DNA from: Erodium maritimum
Taxonomy: Eukaryota; Streptophyta; Magnoliopsida; Geraniales; Geraniaceae
Assembly: GCA_963921825.1 (NCBI GenBank)
Contig: OY997594.1
Location: 34,888,956-34,952,955, forward strand
DNA length: 64,000 bases
Reading direction: 5' to 3'
This document shows, one piece after another, positions 63,623-64,000 of this stretch. Made by a program: the position numbers and the translations under genes. Numbering within the stretch: the first letter of the stretch is position 1; each line of letters begins with the position of its first letter. The notes under the pieces are model-generated. The model was not told the DNA's origin. It searched no databases and saw nothing but the letters and a program-made list of their open reading frames with translations.

Positions 63623-64000
63623 TGTAATAACCACTTCTGGTCAACGTCAGTCAAACCTGCGAAAAACAGGAAAATTTAAAATTTATAAGACAGACAGTAA
63701 ACTTAACCTAAATTGACCCCGAGGGTCATACCGGACTTAATTTGACCCCGTTATCGACAAAAATGAGTTCCGCGGGACTCAGGGCATCTTTCTGATCAAT
63801 TTGGGAAATGTTGACTTTTCGCTGGAAAAGTCAACCGAGCGACGGTTTGGTCCATTCGAGGACCGTTTTGGATCCAAAAAGCTTAGCCGTCGTCGCAGCG
63901 GTCTTAGTTGAGCCGTTTCCTTGTAGCCCGCCAAGTTTCGTAATTTCTTGGGAAAAGTGCCCGTTCGGGGCCCGAAACGTCCGATTTTCGGGAAACTAAC
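63623..64000 (+). mobile_element. LTR of the Tekay-like family (copy I), runs off the window
   Basis: It starts TGTAATAACCACTTCTGGTC and follows LTR copy D (37523 on) closely: gcgaaaaac, ttgaccccgttatcgac, gaggaccgttttggatccaa, cgtcgtcgcagcggtcttag. Only the first 378 bp are in view, so solo or complete status is unknown. Confidence 0.85.

Overview
The window is nuclear DNA of a flowering plant, most likely a eudicot, in a repeat-dense region. This rests on three things: one spliced host gene with GT..AG introns; plant-type Ty3/Gypsy, L1-like, PIF/Harbinger, hAT and Mutator-like elements; and many long LTRs. I cannot name the species from sequence alone. All repeat boundaries, target-site duplications (TSDs) and domain calls were read by eye.

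Layout. 1-584 is unassigned AT-rich DNA. 585-2789 is a solo LTR (6-bp TSD CGTAAA). 2822-5263 is a solo LTR of the dominant long-LTR family (TSD CATCC). 5264-6850 holds a decayed RRM-type LINE ORF1 on the minus strand. 7086-10852 holds decayed LINE ORF1 DNA with a zinc knuckle and a DUF4283-like region. The latter is split by a hAT element (10853-22389, 8-bp TSD ATAGGTGG), which is itself split by a complete but defective Tekay-like element (11430-22230, minus, TSD GTCCA). The split LINE resumes at 22398 and ends in a TGATAA+A tail at about 22837. A second LINE ORF1 follows, carrying a PIF/Harbinger element (22939-24914, TSD TAA).

25468-41632 is a Reina-like chromovirus on the minus strand with three nested insertions: an ORF1-only LINE (29013-33442) that itself contains a solo LTR (30452-33107), and, in its 5' LTR, a solo LTR (35403-41410) that contains another solo LTR (37523-40796). 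41633-42850 is LINE remnant. 43189-47498 (minus) is the one confident host gene, a nine-exon NSUN-family RNA m5C methyltransferase of 387 aa. Upstream lie a Tourist-like MITE, a short retroposon, and a Mutator-like TIR element (49541-54880) that contains a retroposon, palindromic MITEs and an ORF1-only LINE with an uninterrupted 472-codon frame. 55466-59966 is a nearly full-ORF2 L1 inserted into a PIF/Harbinger transposase remnant. 60446-63240 is another solo LTR, and a further LTR begins at 63623 and runs off the window.

Most unusual points: (1) a histone H2A gene fragment inside one solo LTR; (2) a family of ORF1-only, RRM-coding LINE derivatives that look mobilised in trans; (3) an LTR family whose copies keep a TATA-like box or leader, a GTGAG donor-like site, a compensating hairpin and a pyrimidine-tract CAG acceptor-like site, suggesting an LTR-internal spliced transcript; (4) 5' and 3' LTR modules found in all four combinations.
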